From contig JAWKJM010000006.1 of assembly GCA_041393775.1 (NCBI GenBank), positions 1 to 64,000 of the forward strand: DNA of 64,000 bases, given 5' to 3'. This document shows, in pieces, positions 17,131 through 26,399 of the stretch (position 1 is the first letter of the stretch; each line of letters starts with the position of its first letter). The DNA comes from JADKAV01 sp041393775 (lineage in GTDB: Bacteria; Actinomycetota; Actinomycetes; S36-B12; UBA10799). The notes beneath the pieces are model-generated. The model worked only from the letters and a program-made list of their open reading frames with translations. It was not told the origin of the DNA and did not search any database. The translations under genes and the position numbers were made by a program.

Positions 17131-17828
17131 CGGGGCAGGGGGCCGTGCTGCTGTTCGCCGCGGCGGGTGTGCACGCCGCAGTCGGATCGGGCACCCTCAT
17201 CACGTTCCCCACCCTGCTGGCCATGGGGATTCCGCCGGTCCTGGCCAACGGAACCAACTGCCTCGGTCTGGTGCCCGGAAGCATGACCGGCGCCTACGCT
17301 CACCGGGACGTCCTGCAAAGACGGGTCCTGCGGTGGGCGGTGATCGTAGCCCTGGCCGCCCTGGTCGGCGCGCTGCTCGTGCTGGTTCCGACGAGCGCGG
17401 TCTTCGCCGCTGCCGTCCCGTGGCTGATCCTGCTGGCCGTGGCACTCGTGGCTGTTCAACCGCTCGTGGTGAAACACCTGCCGCCGCCGGGCCGCCGGAC
17501 GAGCGTGGTGGCCATGGGCGGTTCCGGGCTGTATGGCGGCTACTTCGGAGCCGGCCAAGGGATAGCGTTCCTGGCCGCCCTCTCGGCCAGCGGCGTCAAG
17601 TCCATCGACACTGCCAACGGGGCCAAGAACGTCCTTGCCGGAGTGGCCAATGCAGGTGCTGCCATCGTCGCTGGGCAGGTGCTCTGGTCCGCCGGGGCCA
17701 TCCTGGCGGGCTCGTCACTTCTGGGGGGCTGGTTCGGAGACAGGATCACCCGTCGCATGCCTGCTTCCGCCCTGCGCAGCCTGATCGTCGCAGCGGGCGT
17801 CGTGGCCGCGTTCGTGAGGAAGCCCTGA
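17127..17828 (+). CDS. TSUP (TauE/SafE) family membrane permease
   Basis: A 233-residue protein with about seven to eight hydrophobic helices and an internal repeat of the SGVxxI/GGGxxxP type (VGSGTLITFP and YGGYFGAGQGI), as in TSUP anion exporters or importers for sulfonates and other sulfur compounds. ATG 17127 overlaps the ABC ATPase stop (ATGA); an in-frame ATG at 17106 is less likely. The stop overlaps the next start by one base. The substrate is unknown. Confidence 0.88.
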   Translation: MTGQGAVLLFAAAGVHAAVGSGTLITFPTLLAMGIPPVLANGTNCLGLVPGSMTGAYAHRDVLQRRVLRWAVIVALAALVGALLVLVPTSAVFAAAVPWLILLAVALVAVQPLVVKHLPPPGRRTSVVAMGGSGLYGGYFGAGQGIAFLAALSASGVKSIDTANGAKNVLAGVANAGAAIVAGQVLWSAGAILAGSSLLGGWFGDRITRRMPASALRSLIVAAGVVAAFVRKP

Positions 17829-18616
17829 TGCCGGTCATCGGCGTCGAACAGATCGCCGACGAGCGCCTGAACCACTTCACGAAACTCACCGACATGCAGT
17901 TGCGCATGGTCAGCGAGCCGCGGGAAGGGATCTTCCTGGCGGAAGGGGAGAAGGTCATCCGCAGGGCGCTCGGGGCCGGGTTGGACATGGTCAGCGCCTT
18001 GATGGAACCCAAGTGGTGGCCGTCGCTACAACCCGAGGTGCCTGCCGATGTCCCGGTGTTCCTGGCGGCTCCGGAGATCCTCCGCCAGATCACCGGCTTC
18101 CGCTTGCACCGGGGGGCCCTGGCAACGTTCCGGCGCCCACCCATGCCGCCGGCCGCCGCGGTCCTGGCCGGTTGTACGAGCGCGATCCTGCTCGAGGATC
18201 TGGTCGATCACACCAACGTGGGTGCGGTCTTCCGTTCCGCGGCCGGGCTCGGTGTCGGCGCGGTGCTGGTCACCCGGCGCTGCGCGGATCCCTGGTATCG
18301 CCGAAGTGTGAAGACCTCCATGGGGGCCGTCTTCAGCACGGCGTGGACGACGGTGGAAGACGCTTCCCAGGCGGTCGACATCGCCCGCGGTTGCGGGATG
18401 ACCACCATCGCCCTGGACCCTGGCGCACCGACCTCCATCCGCGACTGGACCCGTCGAGGTCCCACGATGCTGATGCTGGGGACGGAGGGACCGGGCCTGT
18501 CCGAATCCGCACGCCGCCTCGTCGACCAGTCGCTGAGCATCCCGATATCACACGATGTGGACTCGTTGAACGTCGCGATGGCGGCAACGATCGCAGCCTA
18601 CGTATTGACGTCTTGA
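17828..18616 (+). CDS. TrmH/SpoU-family RNA 2'-O-methyltransferase
   Basis: A 262-residue SPOUT methyltransferase. The N-terminal substrate-binding domain (about 1-100) is followed by the knotted SpoU domain with motif 1 NVGAVFRSAAGLG (from about 131), motif 2 LGTEGPGLS and motif 3 LNVAMAATIAAY. Such enzymes use S-adenosylmethionine to methylate a ribose in rRNA or tRNA; which nucleotide cannot be predicted. ATG 17828 shares one base with the preceding stop. The end overlaps the convergent permease by 19 bp. Confidence 0.9.
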   Translation: MPVIGVEQIADERLNHFTKLTDMQLRMVSEPREGIFLAEGEKVIRRALGAGLDMVSALMEPKWWPSLQPEVPADVPVFLAAPEILRQITGFRLHRGALATFRRPPMPPAAAVLAGCTSAILLEDLVDHTNVGAVFRSAAGLGVGAVLVTRRCADPWYRRSVKTSMGAVFSTAWTTVEDASQAVDIARGCGMTTIALDPGAPTSIRDWTRRGPTMLMLGTEGPGLSESARRLVDQSLSIPISHDVDSLNVAMAATIAAYVLTS

Positions 18617-19995
18617 GCTTCGGCCTCGGCAGTGGTCTGGCCACCGAACGCTTCACCGTGGCGTGCTCGGTTCCAGAGGATGTAGAGGTAGAGCGGGACG
18701 CCGAGGATGATCAGCATCCACAGCCAGTAGATCTCCTGCACGCCACCGCCGTAGAACGCGAACACGGTGAATGCCAGAGCCAGGATGGCCACGGTCATGC
18801 GTCGTGCGAGGTGCGCCACCGGCACCTTGCCCTTATCGAGCAGCAGCCACTTGACCTCCGCTGCGGCGCTAAAGGCGTAGGACACCATGGTCGCCACGGC
18901 CGACACCAGGACGAGTTGGGCCACCGCCTCGCCGAGGCCGCCGCCAGAGAAGGACAACGAGAGGATTCCGGCGGCCAGCAGGCCACTTATGATCAGCCCG
19001 GTGCCCGGTGCGTGCTTCACATTGAGTTTGCCGAACATCTTGGGGGCCAGGCCGTCGAACTCGGCCGCCATCGGGATCTGGCCCGACAACAGCAAGAGCC
19101 CGTTCATCGCGCCGAGGCAGGAGATCACAGCGACCACCGCCACCGCGTTGCCGGCCCAGCCGCCGAACATGTTCTGTGCGGCGATCGAGAAGGCGGCGTC
19201 ATTCGCAGCGAGTTCGTCATGCGGAACCGCGCCGAACACTGCGGTAGTGCTCAAGAGGTAAACGGCCGCCGCCGCAAGGGTTCCGATCACGGTCGCCCGG
19301 GGAATCGTCTTGTCGGGCTCGTGGACGTCACCGGCCGGGATAGTGGCCGCCTCGACACCGATGAACGAGAACAGTGTGTAGGCCATCACCGCGGTGATCA
19401 CGTCCAGCGGGGGCAGTGATTGTGCGTTGAACGGGCCGAGATTCGAGGCGTCGAACGCGACAAATCCGAGCGTTCCGATCAGCAGCAGTGGGACGACTTT
19501 GAGGATCGTCAGCGTCAGTGACACCAGTCCGCCGGCGACCACGCCGCGGGTGTTGATGAACGTGAGGACCGCGATGACAGCGACCGCGACCACCGTGCTG
19601 AGGAGTTTGCTGTCGGTGACAGCAGGGATGAGGACGCCGAGGTAGACCACCAACGAGGAGGCGATCGCCCCGACCCCCACCCAGGCACCGACCCAATAGG
19701 TCCAGGCCGATTGGAATCCGATGAAGTCCCCGAATCCCTGCCGGGAGAACGCATATGGCCCGCCCACATCAGGGGTGCGCCGGGCCAGGGACGAGAACAC
19801 CAGGGCCAGCATCAGGCTGCCGAACGCGGTGATGGCGAAGCCGAGCAGGCTGATCGGCCCGTATTGAGCAAGCCAGGTCGGCTGGGTGAAGATGCCTGCG
19901 CCGATGATCGTCCCGGTCACCAAGGCCGTGGCCGGCCACAGCGTCAGCCCTTTGGCCTGGGCCGGCGTCTCTTTCGCTTCGGTCTGCGACGTCAT
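18598..19995 (-). CDS. APC-superfamily amino-acid permease
   Basis: A 465-residue protein with about twelve membrane helices. TGTIIGAGIF in helix 1 (about 28-37) is the substrate-binding signature of APC transporters, and a second conserved FSFIGVEAAT lies in helix 6. The pattern is closest to the basic amino-acid/antiporter branch (arginine-ornithine or arginine-agmatine exchangers), which would fit a cell that makes arginine-rich cyanophycin, but specificity is inferred. It has its own promoter region, shared divergently with the histidine phosphatase gene. Confidence 0.88.
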   Translation of the reverse strand: MTSQTEAKETPAQAKGLTLWPATALVTGTIIGAGIFTQPTWLAQYGPISLLGFAITAFGSLMLALVFSSLARRTPDVGGPYAFSRQGFGDFIGFQSAWTYWVGAWVGVGAIASSLVVYLGVLIPAVTDSKLLSTVVAVAVIAVLTFINTRGVVAGGLVSLTLTILKVVPLLLIGTLGFVAFDASNLGPFNAQSLPPLDVITAVMAYTLFSFIGVEAATIPAGDVHEPDKTIPRATVIGTLAAAAVYLLSTTAVFGAVPHDELAANDAAFSIAAQNMFGGWAGNAVAVVAVISCLGAMNGLLLLSGQIPMAAEFDGLAPKMFGKLNVKHAPGTGLIISGLLAAGILSLSFSGGGLGEAVAQLVLVSAVATMVSYAFSAAAEVKWLLLDKGKVPVAHLARRMTVAILALAFTVFAFYGGGVQEIYWLWMLIILGVPLYLYILWNRARHGEAFGGQTTAEAEAQDVNT

Positions 19996-20057
19996 GTCTC
20001 AGGGCCTCCCGCCACAAGCCAACATCGGTGTCGGCATAGGTGGCACAGTAGACCATC

Positions 20058-20681
20058 GTGGCCGGGATTGTGTTGCTCAGACATGGCGAGACGCAGTGGA
20101 GCCGTTCGGGCAGGCACACCGGGCGCACCGACGTGCCACTGACCAGCGGCGGGCAGCGTGCTGCCTCCTCGTTGGCACCCCGACTGGCAGGCCATGATTT
20201 CGCGTTCGTGGCGTGCAGTCCGTTGCGGCGGGCCCGGGAGACGGCCCGGCTGGCGGGGCTGACACCCGACGCTTACCTCGACGACCTGCTGGAGTGGGAC
20301 TATGGGGGCTTCGAGGGCCGGACCACCGACGAGATCCGTCTCGAGACCGGTGATCCGGACTGGGTGATCTGGGACGCCCACGTCCCGGCCGGCCAAACCC
20401 CCGGCGAGCAGCCGGAGGATGTCGCGCGGCGGTGCGCCGCGGTGCTGGGTCGTTGCCGGCCCTTTCTGGATTCCGGACGCGACGTCGCACTGGTCGCCCA
20501 CGGACATCTCTTGCGCATCCTGACGGCGACCTGGTTGGGCCTCGAACCGCGATGTGGCCGGCTCTTCATGCTGCAGACGGGAAGAATCTCCTACCTGAGC
20601 TTCGAACGCTCACAACATGTGATCGACCTCTGGAACGCGGGGACATTCGAACCCACCGCCGGCGCTGCGCACAACACCTGA
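20058..20681 (+). CDS. histidine phosphatase family protein (phosphoglycerate mutase-like)
   Basis: A 207-residue branch-1 histidine phosphatase with RHGET at residues 8-12, a conserved EWDYGGFEG segment near 78 and the second His in VAHGH near 152. The family includes cofactor-dependent phosphoglycerate mutases and broad phosphatases; this length and the EWDYG pattern fit a phosphatase. The start GTG 20058 begins at the first strand. Substrate unknown. Confidence 0.88.
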   Translation: MAGIVLLRHGETQWSRSGRHTGRTDVPLTSGGQRAASSLAPRLAGHDFAFVACSPLRRARETARLAGLTPDAYLDDLLEWDYGGFEGRTTDEIRLETGDPDWVIWDAHVPAGQTPGEQPEDVARRCAAVLGRCRPFLDSGRDVALVAHGHLLRILTATWLGLEPRCGRLFMLQTGRISYLSFERSQHVIDLWNAGTFEPTAGAAHNT

Positions 20682-20749
20682 CATGATTGCGTGTCGCATC
20701 GGCCCCATTTGTGCCACAGTGGGTCTACATCCTCAGGTTGGAGTGAGTC

Positions 20750-21652
20750 ATGAGTTCGTATTTCAGGGCCGGCCGCGTGGCCGTAGCCGTTCTCGCCGGT
20801 GCCCTCGCGCTCAGCGCGTGCGGCGGCGATTCCACCACCTCGGACACCTCGCCCAGTGCGGCGACGTCTGTGACAGTCGACGACGCGCTTGCCGCGAAGG
20901 TGCCCGAGTCCGTCAAGTCGACGGGCAAGCTCACGTTCGGTACCGACGCCAGTTACGCACCCAGTGAGTTCTTCGCAGAGGACGGGACCACGATCGTCGG
21001 GTTCGACGTGGACCTGGGCAAGGCGATCGCCACCAAACTCGGGCTGGAGGGCGTGTTCGAGAACGCGAGTTTCGATGCGCTGATCGTTGGTGTCACCAAC
21101 GGTAAGTGGCCGGCGTCGATGTCCTCCTTCACGATCAATCCCGATCGCCTCAAGCAGGTCAACATGATCAGTTACTTCGACGCCGGGACCGCCTGGGCCG
21201 TGCAGAGCGGCAACCCGAGCGGCATCTCGATCGACAACGCCTGTGGCAAGACGGTCGCCGTGCAGAAGGCGACCGTGCAGGTCCCGGACATCCAGGACCG
21301 TGACAAGACGTGCAAGCAGGATGGCAATCCCGGCATCAACATCCAGCAGTACGGTCTGCAGTCGGAGGCCACGACCGCGGTGGTGAGCGGTAAGGCCGAC
21401 GCGATGCTGGCTGACTCGCCGGTTACCGCCTATGCCATCCAGCAGGCCTCGCAACTCGAGCAACTCGGTGACGTCTACGGGACCGCACCCTACGGGATCG
21501 TGGTTCCCAAGGATGAGACCGAATTCGCCGACGCGATTCAGGGTGCGGTCCAATCCCTTATCGACGACGGCACGTACATGCAGATCCTCGACCAGTGGGG
21601 CGTGGGCAACGGCGCCATCCCGACTTCTGAGGTCAACCCCGCGGTCGGCTAG
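20750..21652 (+). CDS. amino-acid ABC transporter substrate-binding lipoprotein
   Basis: A 300-residue solute-binding protein. Residues 1-23 are a lipoprotein signal with lipobox LSAC and lipidated Cys24, and a Ser/Thr-rich linker follows. The mature part is a family-3 polar amino-acid binder (FGTDASYAPSEF, ...GFDVDLGKAIA). It is anchored outside the membrane and delivers the ligand to the permease just downstream. A GGAG ribosome site precedes ATG 20750. The histidine-degradation operon downstream suggests histidine as ligand, which is inference. Confidence 0.92.
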   Translation: MSSYFRAGRVAVAVLAGALALSACGGDSTTSDTSPSAATSVTVDDALAAKVPESVKSTGKLTFGTDASYAPSEFFAEDGTTIVGFDVDLGKAIATKLGLEGVFENASFDALIVGVTNGKWPASMSSFTINPDRLKQVNMISYFDAGTAWAVQSGNPSGISIDNACGKTVAVQKATVQVPDIQDRDKTCKQDGNPGINIQQYGLQSEATTAVVSGKADAMLADSPVTAYAIQQASQLEQLGDVYGTAPYGIVVPKDETEFADAIQGAVQSLIDDGTYMQILDQWGVGNGAIPTSEVNPAVG

Positions 21653-21679
21653 TCGACCCAAAGCAGTTAGGCGCAGCGG

Positions 21680-22612
21680 ATGAGCACGGTCAGCAACCCG
21701 GAAGAACCGCAGACCCGCGACAAGCCGCCGATCGAAGCCGTACCGGTGCGCCACCCCGGCCGTTGGGTCGGGGTGGCCATCGTGGCCGTCTTCGCGGCGA
21801 TGTTCCTGCACAGCATCCTGACAAACCCCAACTGGGGCTGGTCGCTGATCCGGCAGTGGATCTTCGCACCGCCGATCATCAAGGGCGTCGGGGTGACCAT
21901 CCTCCTGACGGTCCTGTCCATGGTCATCGGCTTGGTACTCGGCGTGCTGCTGGCGATCATGCGGCTTTCGCCCAATCCGGTGATGAGCGGAAGCGCGTGG
22001 GTGTTCGTGTGGGCGTTCCGCGGAACACCGGTGTACGTCCAGCTGTTCCTTTGGGCCAACATCATCGCGCTTTACACGACGGTGGGGCTCGGCATTCCGT
22101 TCGGTCCGGAGTTCTTCACTTTCGACACCAAGACCTTGATCCCGGCGTTCGTCGCGGCGCTGCTCGGACTGGGTCTCAACGAGGCCGCCTACATGGCTGA
22201 AATCGTGCGGGCCGGGATACTGAGTGTCGACGAGGGCCAGGAGGAGGCCGCCACGGCGATCGGCTTCAGCCGGTTGCAGACCTTGCGGCACATCGTGCTC
22301 CCGCAGGCCATGCGGGTGATCGTCCCGCCCACCGGCAACGAGACCATCTCCATGCTGAAGACGACCTCGTTGGTGATCGCCATCCCTTTGACGACTGAGC
22401 TGTTCTTCCAGGCCAGCGCCGTCGGCAACCGATTGTTCCAACCCTTCCCCATGGCCATCATGGCCAGCATCTGGTACCTGGCCCTGACCAGTGTGCTGAT
22501 GGTGGGGCAGTACTACATCGAGCGCTACTACGGCAAGGGTGCGCAGCGGGACCTCCCGCTGACGCCCATCCAGAAGATCCGTCGTCGGCTCGGGATCGGA
22601 AGTGCACCGTGA
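21680..22612 (+). CDS. amino-acid ABC transporter permease (HisM/GlnP type)
   Basis: A 310-residue membrane protein with an N-terminal soluble lead, about six helices and the EAA loop (NEAAYMAEIVRAGILSVDEG, residues near 170-190) that docks on the ATPase. The long loop between the second and third helices is typical of actinobacterial members. Starts 28 bp after the binding-protein gene and overlaps the ATPase gene by 4 bp. Confidence 0.93.
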   Translation: MSTVSNPEEPQTRDKPPIEAVPVRHPGRWVGVAIVAVFAAMFLHSILTNPNWGWSLIRQWIFAPPIIKGVGVTILLTVLSMVIGLVLGVLLAIMRLSPNPVMSGSAWVFVWAFRGTPVYVQLFLWANIIALYTTVGLGIPFGPEFFTFDTKTLIPAFVAALLGLGLNEAAYMAEIVRAGILSVDEGQEEAATAIGFSRLQTLRHIVLPQAMRVIVPPTGNETISMLKTTSLVIAIPLTTELFFQASAVGNRLFQPFPMAIMASIWYLALTSVLMVGQYYIERYYGKGAQRDLPLTPIQKIRRRLGIGSAP

Positions 22613-23388
22613 CCACCCCGTCGGAGAAGCCGATCAAGGTCCTGGCAGAGAACGTGCACAAGGCGTTCGGGCGCAATGAAGTGCTCAAGGGGATCGACAT
22701 GGAGGTGCGAACCGGGGAGGTGGCCTGCATCGTGGGTCCCTCCGGTGGAGGCAAATCCACGTTCCTGCGGTGCATCAACCACTTGGAGAAGATCGACGCC
22801 GGGCGGCTGTCGGTCGACGGAGAACTCATCGGCTATCACCAGCGCTCCGGCAAGTTGTATGAGATGCGCGACAAGGAAGTCGCTGCGCAGCGCCGTTCCA
22901 TCGGAATGGTGTTCCAGCGCTTCAACCTCTTCCCGCACAAGACCGCCGCCGAGAACGTGATGGCGGGCCCGGTGGTCGTGCGGGGAGACAACCGCAAGCA
23001 AGCCAAGGCGCGAGCGATCGAACTGCTCGGCAAGGTGGGTCTGGCGGACCGCGGTGACAGTTACCCCTCGCAGTTGTCCGGAGGCCAGCAGCAGCGGGTG
23101 GCCATCGCACGCGCACTGGCGATGGACCCGGACCTGATGCTCTTCGACGAACCGACCTCGGCGCTCGATCCCGAGTTGGTCGGGGAGGTGCTGGAAGTCA
23201 TGCGGCAACTGGCCAAGAGCGGGATGACCATGGTGGTGGTAACCCACGAGATGGGCTTCGCGCGTGAGGCCGGTGACGTACTGGCATTCATCGACAAGGG
23301 CGTCGTGGCGGAGATCGGCGAGCCGAGGGAGATCCTGGCCAACCCCAAGAGCGCACGATTCCAGGACTTCTTGGGCAAAGTGCTCTAG
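22609..23388 (+). CDS. amino-acid ABC transporter ATP-binding protein (GlnQ/HisP type)
   Basis: A 259-residue ATPase: Walker A GPSGGGKS near 43, Q-loop FQRFNLF, signature LSGGQQQR near 157, Walker B LMLFDEPTSALD near 177 and H-loop THEMGFAREAGD. It powers uptake of the polar amino acid bound by the preceding lipoprotein. GTG 22609 overlaps the permease stop (GTGA), making a three-gene operon. Confidence 0.95.
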   Translation: MTTPSEKPIKVLAENVHKAFGRNEVLKGIDMEVRTGEVACIVGPSGGGKSTFLRCINHLEKIDAGRLSVDGELIGYHQRSGKLYEMRDKEVAAQRRSIGMVFQRFNLFPHKTAAENVMAGPVVVRGDNRKQAKARAIELLGKVGLADRGDSYPSQLSGGQQQRVAIARALAMDPDLMLFDEPTSALDPELVGEVLEVMRQLAKSGMTMVVVTHEMGFAREAGDVLAFIDKGVVAEIGEPREILANPKSARFQDFLGKVL

Positions 23389-23436
23389 GCTGCCGGGCGG
23401 CGTCATCCACGCGTAGCGTTCCGACACAATTGGGTC

Positions 23437-24774
23437 ATGTCCGTCATTCTGATCGGCGATGGGTCCCTGGCAGGACGAGCCTGCAGGCAGTTGACCTCCG
23501 AAGGCCACGAAGTCAACCACTTGCGCCGCGCGGGCGATCAAGAACTGTCCTCGGCCCTCTCGGGACCGGTGGATGCCGTGGCGGTGCTGCTGCACGATGA
23601 CACCTCGGCCATCCGCTACGTCCTGGCTGTCGAGCACCTGCGTCCGGGATTGCGGATCTACGTTGCCCTCTTCGATCGGACGGCCGCCGAACAACTGCGA
23701 TCCGTCGTCCCCAAGGTCACGCCCATCTCGCCTGCTGACGCCGCACTTCCCACACTGATGGGCTCGATCATGGGTCACGATGTGGTCGCCGTCGGTCCGG
23801 TCGACACCAGCGGGCCGCGGCCGAGTTGCACGGCGATCCGTAGATCCCGCGGGGAACTGCAGGTGGCCGACTTCAACGTGCCGGACCGGATGCGCCGGGC
23901 GGGCCTCGTCGGCCGCATCCAGGGGCAGTTCCGCCCACACGATGGGAACTCCGCGATCCTGCTGTCGGGGCTGATCGGTCTGATCACCATCCTTGTGATA
24001 GACACCTTCCTGATCGTGGCGTTCAAGGGTGTGGGGTGGCTCACCGCCGCGTCCGAGGCGGTGGCGGTCCTGTCGACCGTGGGTCCGGCCCCGGACAGCG
24101 AGGGCTACCCGTGGTACCAGGTGTTCACGATCGTCGCCATGCTGGCGGCCATCATCTTCCTAGCGGTCTTCACCGCCGGCATGGTCGAGCATCTGCTGTC
24201 GGGACGCTATGTCGGTCTTCTGGGGCGGCGGGTGATGCCCAGGTCAGGGCACGTGATCGTGGTGGGACTCGGTCAGGTCGGGTTCCGGTTGTGCCAGGCG
24301 CTGCGGGAGCAGGGATTGGCGGTGATCGCGGTCGAACGCCTGGAAGCGTCGCCGAATCTGCCAAGCGCGCGGGCAGCTGACATCCCGGTCCTGATCGGGG
24401 ACGGTTCGAACCGCAGGACGTTGCAGAAGTTGAACGTATCGAGGTGTCTGGCAGTGGTGGCGGTCGGCAGCAACGAGTTGGACAACATCTCGGTGTCCAT
24501 CACGGCACGGGCCCTGGCCACGGGCGCGCCCGTGGTGGTCAGGGCGGGCCACCATGAGGCGATCGCCGAGACGGCGTCGCTGTTCAGCATCGCCTCCGTG
24601 GTTGACGTCGAGGGTCTGACGGTCAGCGCGGTCTCGGACTGGTACGCCGGCGACCGTCCGGCGTACCTCGCCGACGCCGGGCAGGACATCGCGGTCGTCG
24701 CCGATGACGGAGGCCTACGCACCCGGCCCAAGACGGTCGGCAGCCAGTGCGCGCACGTGCCGGCACAGGAGTGA
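23437..24774 (+). CDS. RCK/TrkA-N protein with two internal membrane helices (channel-like)
   Basis: A 445-residue protein with an unusual order. An N-terminal TrkA-N-like nucleotide-binding domain (about 1-140, VILIGDGSLAGR) comes first. Two membrane helices follow (about 169-193 and 227-250), with a pore-loop-like STVGPAP between them (about 213). A second RCK domain comes last (VIVVGLGQVGFRLC from about 272, with VLIGDGSN). Typical two-helix K+ channels have TVGYG and only a C-terminal RCK. Here the filter is changed to TVGPA, so ion selectivity is uncertain. Located between the transporter and hut genes, all rightward. Confidence 0.85.
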   Translation: MSVILIGDGSLAGRACRQLTSEGHEVNHLRRAGDQELSSALSGPVDAVAVLLHDDTSAIRYVLAVEHLRPGLRIYVALFDRTAAEQLRSVVPKVTPISPADAALPTLMGSIMGHDVVAVGPVDTSGPRPSCTAIRRSRGELQVADFNVPDRMRRAGLVGRIQGQFRPHDGNSAILLSGLIGLITILVIDTFLIVAFKGVGWLTAASEAVAVLSTVGPAPDSEGYPWYQVFTIVAMLAAIIFLAVFTAGMVEHLLSGRYVGLLGRRVMPRSGHVIVVGLGQVGFRLCQALREQGLAVIAVERLEASPNLPSARAADIPVLIGDGSNRRTLQKLNVSRCLAVVAVGSNELDNISVSITARALATGAPVVVRAGHHEAIAETASLFSIASVVDVEGLTVSAVSDWYAGDRPAYLADAGQDIAVVADDGGLRTRPKTVGSQCAHVPAQE

Positions 24775-24847
24775 GTCCCCTTCGCGCGGGTGCGTAACGC
24801 GGCCGTAATCCCTGCCTTCACCTGCTGCGGCCTGATTCAATGCGGGC

Positions 24848-26389
24848 ATGACGGACACGCACGCCGAGTGCCGACTGGACGGACTCTTACTCGATGACGT
24901 GGTTGCCGTCGCGCGGCACGGGGCGCGGGTCCGGGTTGAGGACCACGTGATGGAGCGGGTGGCGCAGGGCCGGCGGGTGGTTGAGCGACTGGCCGGTTCC
25001 GAGCGTCCCGTGTACGGGATCTCTACCGGTTTCGGAGCGCTGGCGACCGTCTCGATACCCCCCGATCGTCGGGCCGCGCTGCAGGTCAGCCTCATCCGCA
25101 GTCATGCCGCCGGCACGGGAGACACCGTGCCCGCCGAAGTGGTACGGGCGATGATGCTCCTGCGCCTGAAGACTCTGAGCAGTGGCTCGTGCGGGGTCCG
25201 CCCTGTGCTCGTGGAGACGCTCACGGACATGCTCAATGCAGGTGTTGTGCCGGCAGTCCGCGAGTACGGCTCGCTGGGGTGCAGCGGTGATCTGGCACCG
25301 CTGTCGCATGTGGCGCTCGCTGCCATGGGGCAGGGGTGGGTCCTCTCGGCTGAGGGTCCTCGCCCATCCGCCGATGCACTCGATGCCGCGGGTATCGCGC
25401 CGATCGTGTTGCAGGAGAAGGAGGGACTGGCTCTCATCAACGGCACCGACGGCATGCTCGGGATGCTCGTCCTGGCGCTGGCGGACCTCGACCACCTCGT
25501 TCGCGTCGCCGACGTGACCACCGCTATGACCGTGGAGGCGCTGCTGGGCACAGACCGGGTCTTCGCGCCGGAACTGGCCGACCTGCGTCCGCATCCCGGG
25601 CAAGCGGCCTCGGCGGCGAACCTGCGCCGGCTCCTGGCGGATTCGCCGATAATGGCCAGTCATCGTGACGACATGGAGCACCTGGTGCAGGACGCATACT
25701 CGCTGCGATGCGCACCTCAGGTGACCGGGGGAGTGCGGGACACTATGGATCACGCCCGGCTCGTCGCACAGCGGGAGCTGGCATCGACGATCGACAACCC
25801 GGTGATACTTCCCGACGGCCGCGTCGAGTCCAACGGCAACTTCCATGGTGCGCCGGTCGCATACGCGCTGGACTTCCTCGCTGTCGTGGTCGCCGACCTG
25901 GCCTCGATCGCGGAACGCAGAACCGACCGCATGCTCGACCGCGGGCGTTCGCAGGGCCTGCCGGCATTCCTCGCCCATGAGACCGGTGTCGACTCGGGAT
26001 ACATGATCGCCCAGTACGCGAGCGCCGGGATCGTCTCCACGCTCAAACGACTCGCCACGCCCGCCAGCGTCGACTCGATCCCGAGTTCGGCCATGCAGGA
26101 GGACCATGTGTCCATGGGCTGGGCCGCCGCGCTGAAACTGCGTGCCGCCGTCGACGGGCTGCGCCGTGTGCTCGCCATCGAACTGCTGGTGGCCGGGCGC
26201 GCGCTGGACCTGCGACGACCATTGCTCCCTGCGCGGGGCACCGCTGCCGCTGTTGCCGCCTTGCGCGAGTCGGTCGCCGGACCGGGGCCCGACCCGGTGG
26301 TGTCCGAGCAGATCGAGCGGGTAGTCGGATTGGTCGGATCGGGACGAATCCTGTCGGCCGTGGAACAAGCGATCGGGACGCTGCAGTGA
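24848..26389 (+). CDS. hutH: histidine ammonia-lyase HutH
   Basis: A 513-residue aromatic amino-acid lyase that converts L-histidine to urocanate and ammonia, the first step of histidine use. The MIO prosthetic group would form from Cys145-Ser146-Gly147 in GSLGCSGDLAP; actinobacterial HutH proteins often carry CSG rather than ASG. LINGTDGM and the conserved SSAMQEDHVSMG loop are present. It begins 73 bp after the RCK gene and is followed 10 bp later by hutU. Confidence 0.97.
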   Translation: MTDTHAECRLDGLLLDDVVAVARHGARVRVEDHVMERVAQGRRVVERLAGSERPVYGISTGFGALATVSIPPDRRAALQVSLIRSHAAGTGDTVPAEVVRAMMLLRLKTLSSGSCGVRPVLVETLTDMLNAGVVPAVREYGSLGCSGDLAPLSHVALAAMGQGWVLSAEGPRPSADALDAAGIAPIVLQEKEGLALINGTDGMLGMLVLALADLDHLVRVADVTTAMTVEALLGTDRVFAPELADLRPHPGQAASAANLRRLLADSPIMASHRDDMEHLVQDAYSLRCAPQVTGGVRDTMDHARLVAQRELASTIDNPVILPDGRVESNGNFHGAPVAYALDFLAVVVADLASIAERRTDRMLDRGRSQGLPAFLAHETGVDSGYMIAQYASAGIVSTLKRLATPASVDSIPSSAMQEDHVSMGWAAALKLRAAVDGLRRVLAIELLVAGRALDLRRPLLPARGTAAAVAALRESVAGPGPDPVVSEQIERVVGLVGSGRILSAVEQAIGTLQ

Positions 26390-26399
26390 GGAGCACATC

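Noticed and set aside
20591..22441. 616-codon frame on the - strand
   Set aside because: Antisense to the substrate-binding and permease genes; composition is typical of a shadow frame.
25268..25288. HutH with CSG instead of ASG in the MIO motif
   Set aside because: Actinobacterial histidine ammonia-lyases commonly carry Cys-Ser-Gly here, so it is not an anomaly.
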